A DNA stretch of 64,000 nt from the NCBI GenBank assembly GCA_027257055.1, contig JAPVLO010000232.1:5084001-5148000 (forward strand). Direction: 5' to 3'. Position numbers and translations under genes: made by a program. Source of the DNA: Cephalopachus bancanus. Lineage: Eukaryota; Chordata; Mammalia; Primates; Tarsiidae. Each line of letters starts with the position of its first letter. The stretch's first letter is position 1. Below, in pieces: positions 62,626 to 64,000 of the stretch. Below the pieces are notes generated by a model. The model ran no database searches. It saw only the letters and a program-made list of their open reading frames with translations, and was not told where the DNA came from.

Positions 62626-64000
62626 CTTTGGGAGTAGGGAGGCTTGAAGGAGGTCAGAAATAAGCTCAGCATTTATGATGGCTGATCCCTTGGTGGTTAG
62701 TAGTCCCTGTTCCTGCCAGATAGCTGAGTGTGAAACCAGGATGTGGAAGACATACTTGGAGTCGGTGTAAAGTGACAGAGAGTGTCCAGCCGCCAGCTGG
62801 AAGGCTCGAATAACCGCTGTGAGTTCTGCCTGCTGGTTGGTGGTGTGAGGCGGGAGAGGGTTAACTTCAATGACATCAGTGGCTGAGGTGACAGCGTATC
62901 CTGCTACTCGGGACCCCTCATGTATGTACGAACTTCCGTCTGTGAACCATATGTAAGAGGGCTTAGATAAGGGTCCTTCCTGAATATGTACGGGACAGGG
63001 AAGTAGGGACTCGAGGACCTCAACACAGTTATGGATTGGAGTGTCAGTGGGAGAGGAAGGAAGTAGTGAGGCCGGGTGAAGAGGTGCACAAGCTTGGAAG
63101 GAGATGGAAGGATCTTGGATAAAGAAGATTAGAAGGGAAAGAACCCGGCCGGGAGGGAGTGTTTTGACGCCCTTATATACTAGGAGGTGATGTAGATGAT
63201 GGGGGAAGTTACAGTGATAGGTGCTCCAAATGTGAGTTTTTTTTGATTCACACACCAGCAAGTGGGTGGCTGATAGAGCCCGCAGGCACGGGGCCCATCC
63301 CTGGACTGTGTGGTCTAGTTGTTTTGAAAGACAGACTACAGGGGCAAACGTTTGTCCGCTAAATTGACCTAGGACTCCTAAGGCTGTACCCTTATTTTTG
63401 TGGATGTATAGGGTGAAGGGCCGGAGGATATCGGGTAGCCGTAGGGCAGGGGCCTGGAGGAAAGCCTGTTGGAGGGCAGTAAAAGGCTGTTTAACAGCTG
63501 AGAGGGAGAGTAAGCGATCCTTTGGGTCGCCTTTAGCGAGGTTGTAGAGTGGCTTGGCGAGAAGGGCGAAATTGGGGATCCAGGCTCGGAAGTAGCCCGC
63601 TAATCCCAAAATTGACTGGATTTCCTCTTTTGTCTTTGGTGTTTGGAGGGATTGAATAACGACGTTACGGTTGGTTGTTATGGCCTTTTGTTGGTGTGAG
63701 ATGGCAACCCCAAGGTAGGTGACCTGTGTTTTGGACAATTGAGCCTTTTGGGGGGAGACTTGGTATCCCTTTTCTGCTAGGAAGTTAAGGAGTAGGGCCG
63801 TGTCATTGTGAGAGTCTGTAAGCGAGGAGCTGCATAAGAGGAGATCATCTACATATTGAAGTAGAGTGGATTTTGAGAGTGATAGGAGTGTGAGGTCTGC
63901 TGCGAGTGCCTGACCAAAGAGGTGAGGACTATCTCGAAATCCGTGTGGGAGGACTGCCCATGTGAGTTGTTGGGAGTGGCGGGAAACGGGGTCGGTCCAG
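62527..64000 (-). pseudogene. Endogenous retroviral reverse transcriptase (C-terminal part) and RNase H
   Basis: Open from the window edge to a stop at 62527, about 490 codons. The RT active-site motif YVDD lies at 63844-63855 and an LPHGF motif upstream of it. Then come thumb/connection and an RNase H domain with acidic residues in WFTDGSS, QQAELTAV and LYTDSKYV. Near 62630 the frame changes, and the RNase H C-terminus continues in another frame with a TGA at 62558-62560. The last 30 or so codons of the open frame are therefore out of register. Fingers and palm N-terminus lie beyond the window. Confidence 0.92.

Larger units (their letters stand above)
52928..64000 (+). other. AGBL3: AGBL3 intron 4 (continues beyond window)
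   Basis: 11 kb with no further AGBL3 exon seen. 52.9-54.5 kb is unassigned. From 54.56 kb on it is almost solid repeats: Alus, L1, microsatellites, mariner-type elements and a provirus. Confidence 0.65.
58765..64000 (-). mobile_element. Class I (gammaretrovirus-like) endogenous retrovirus, 3' half
   Basis: On the minus strand, in order from the window edge: reverse transcriptase, RNase H, integrase, env, purine tract and 3' LTR. This is standard simple-retrovirus order; gag, protease and the 5' LTR are beyond 64000. It is inserted in an L1, antisense to AGBL3. Open frames of 190 to nearly 500 codons survive, so it is moderately young, but frameshifts and stops in pol and env make it defective. 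The env transmembrane subunit has the gamma-type CX6CC arrangement. I cannot assign it to a named family. Confidence 0.93.

Noticed and set aside
1..64000. Human or monkey origin of the window
   Set aside because: No AluS/AluY-type copies are seen, the main Alu family has its own signature, and the retroposed LTR fragments are not a human family that I know. Lemur or loris origin is also unlikely because their typical Alu right arm is absent. Tarsier remains an inference.
1..64000. CRISPR arrays, operons, tRNA or rRNA genes
   Set aside because: None seen. The sequence is vertebrate nuclear DNA, and no cloverleaf or rRNA-like stretch stood out on reading.

Overview
The window is nuclear DNA from a primate. 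It carries the 3' two thirds of CALD1 (caldesmon) on the + strand, then the CpG-island promoter and first coding exons of AGBL3 (cytosolic carboxypeptidase 3), also on the + strand. This is the order found on human chromosome 7q33. Alu elements show a primate, but most copies share differences from the human AluS/AluY and lemur-type consensus sequences as I remember them. Three tiny retroposed LTR fragments with poly(A) tails match the idea of the 'Tarsius interspersed elements' (TINEs) reported for the Philippine tarsier. Tarsier is my best species guess, by inference.

Region 1 (1-37.6 kb) is CALD1. Eleven exons can be placed by splice sites, reading phase and similarity to caldesmon: 3291-4239 (with an internal alternative donor at 3691), 5493-5570, 10660-10805, 16955-17213, 19453-19593, 25973-26016, 26102-26183, 28565-28702, 29121-29216, 32724-32804 and a last exon at 35250. 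They encode about 672 residues to the natural stop, with all phases compatible. The 5' exons (about 72 residues in human) lie outside. The smooth-muscle-specific central helix (exon 3b) seems shortened, and the tropomyosin-binding exon at 16955 sits in a local GC-rich patch with many Lys-to-Arg type changes.

Region 2 (37.6-41.8 kb) is intergenic: an antisense L1 piece, MIRs and MER5/hAT fragments.

Region 3 (41.8-58 kb) is the 5' part of AGBL3: a CpG island with RFX-like and TCTCGCGAG-like motifs, then exons at 43777-43884, 44780-44840, 49634-49819 and 52819-52927. The fourth exon is 109 bases where 108 is expected and runs into an in-frame TAA, so the allele or the assembly is frameshifted. 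The introns are dense in Alus, old L1 and microsatellites.

Region 4 (58-64 kb), inside the next AGBL3 intron, is a nested stack: an L1 3' end split by a mariner-type MITE and by a gammaretrovirus-like (class I) endogenous retrovirus on the minus strand. The provirus shows its 3' LTR, env, integrase, RNase H and the RT active-site region. It has several frame breaks and continues past the window edge.
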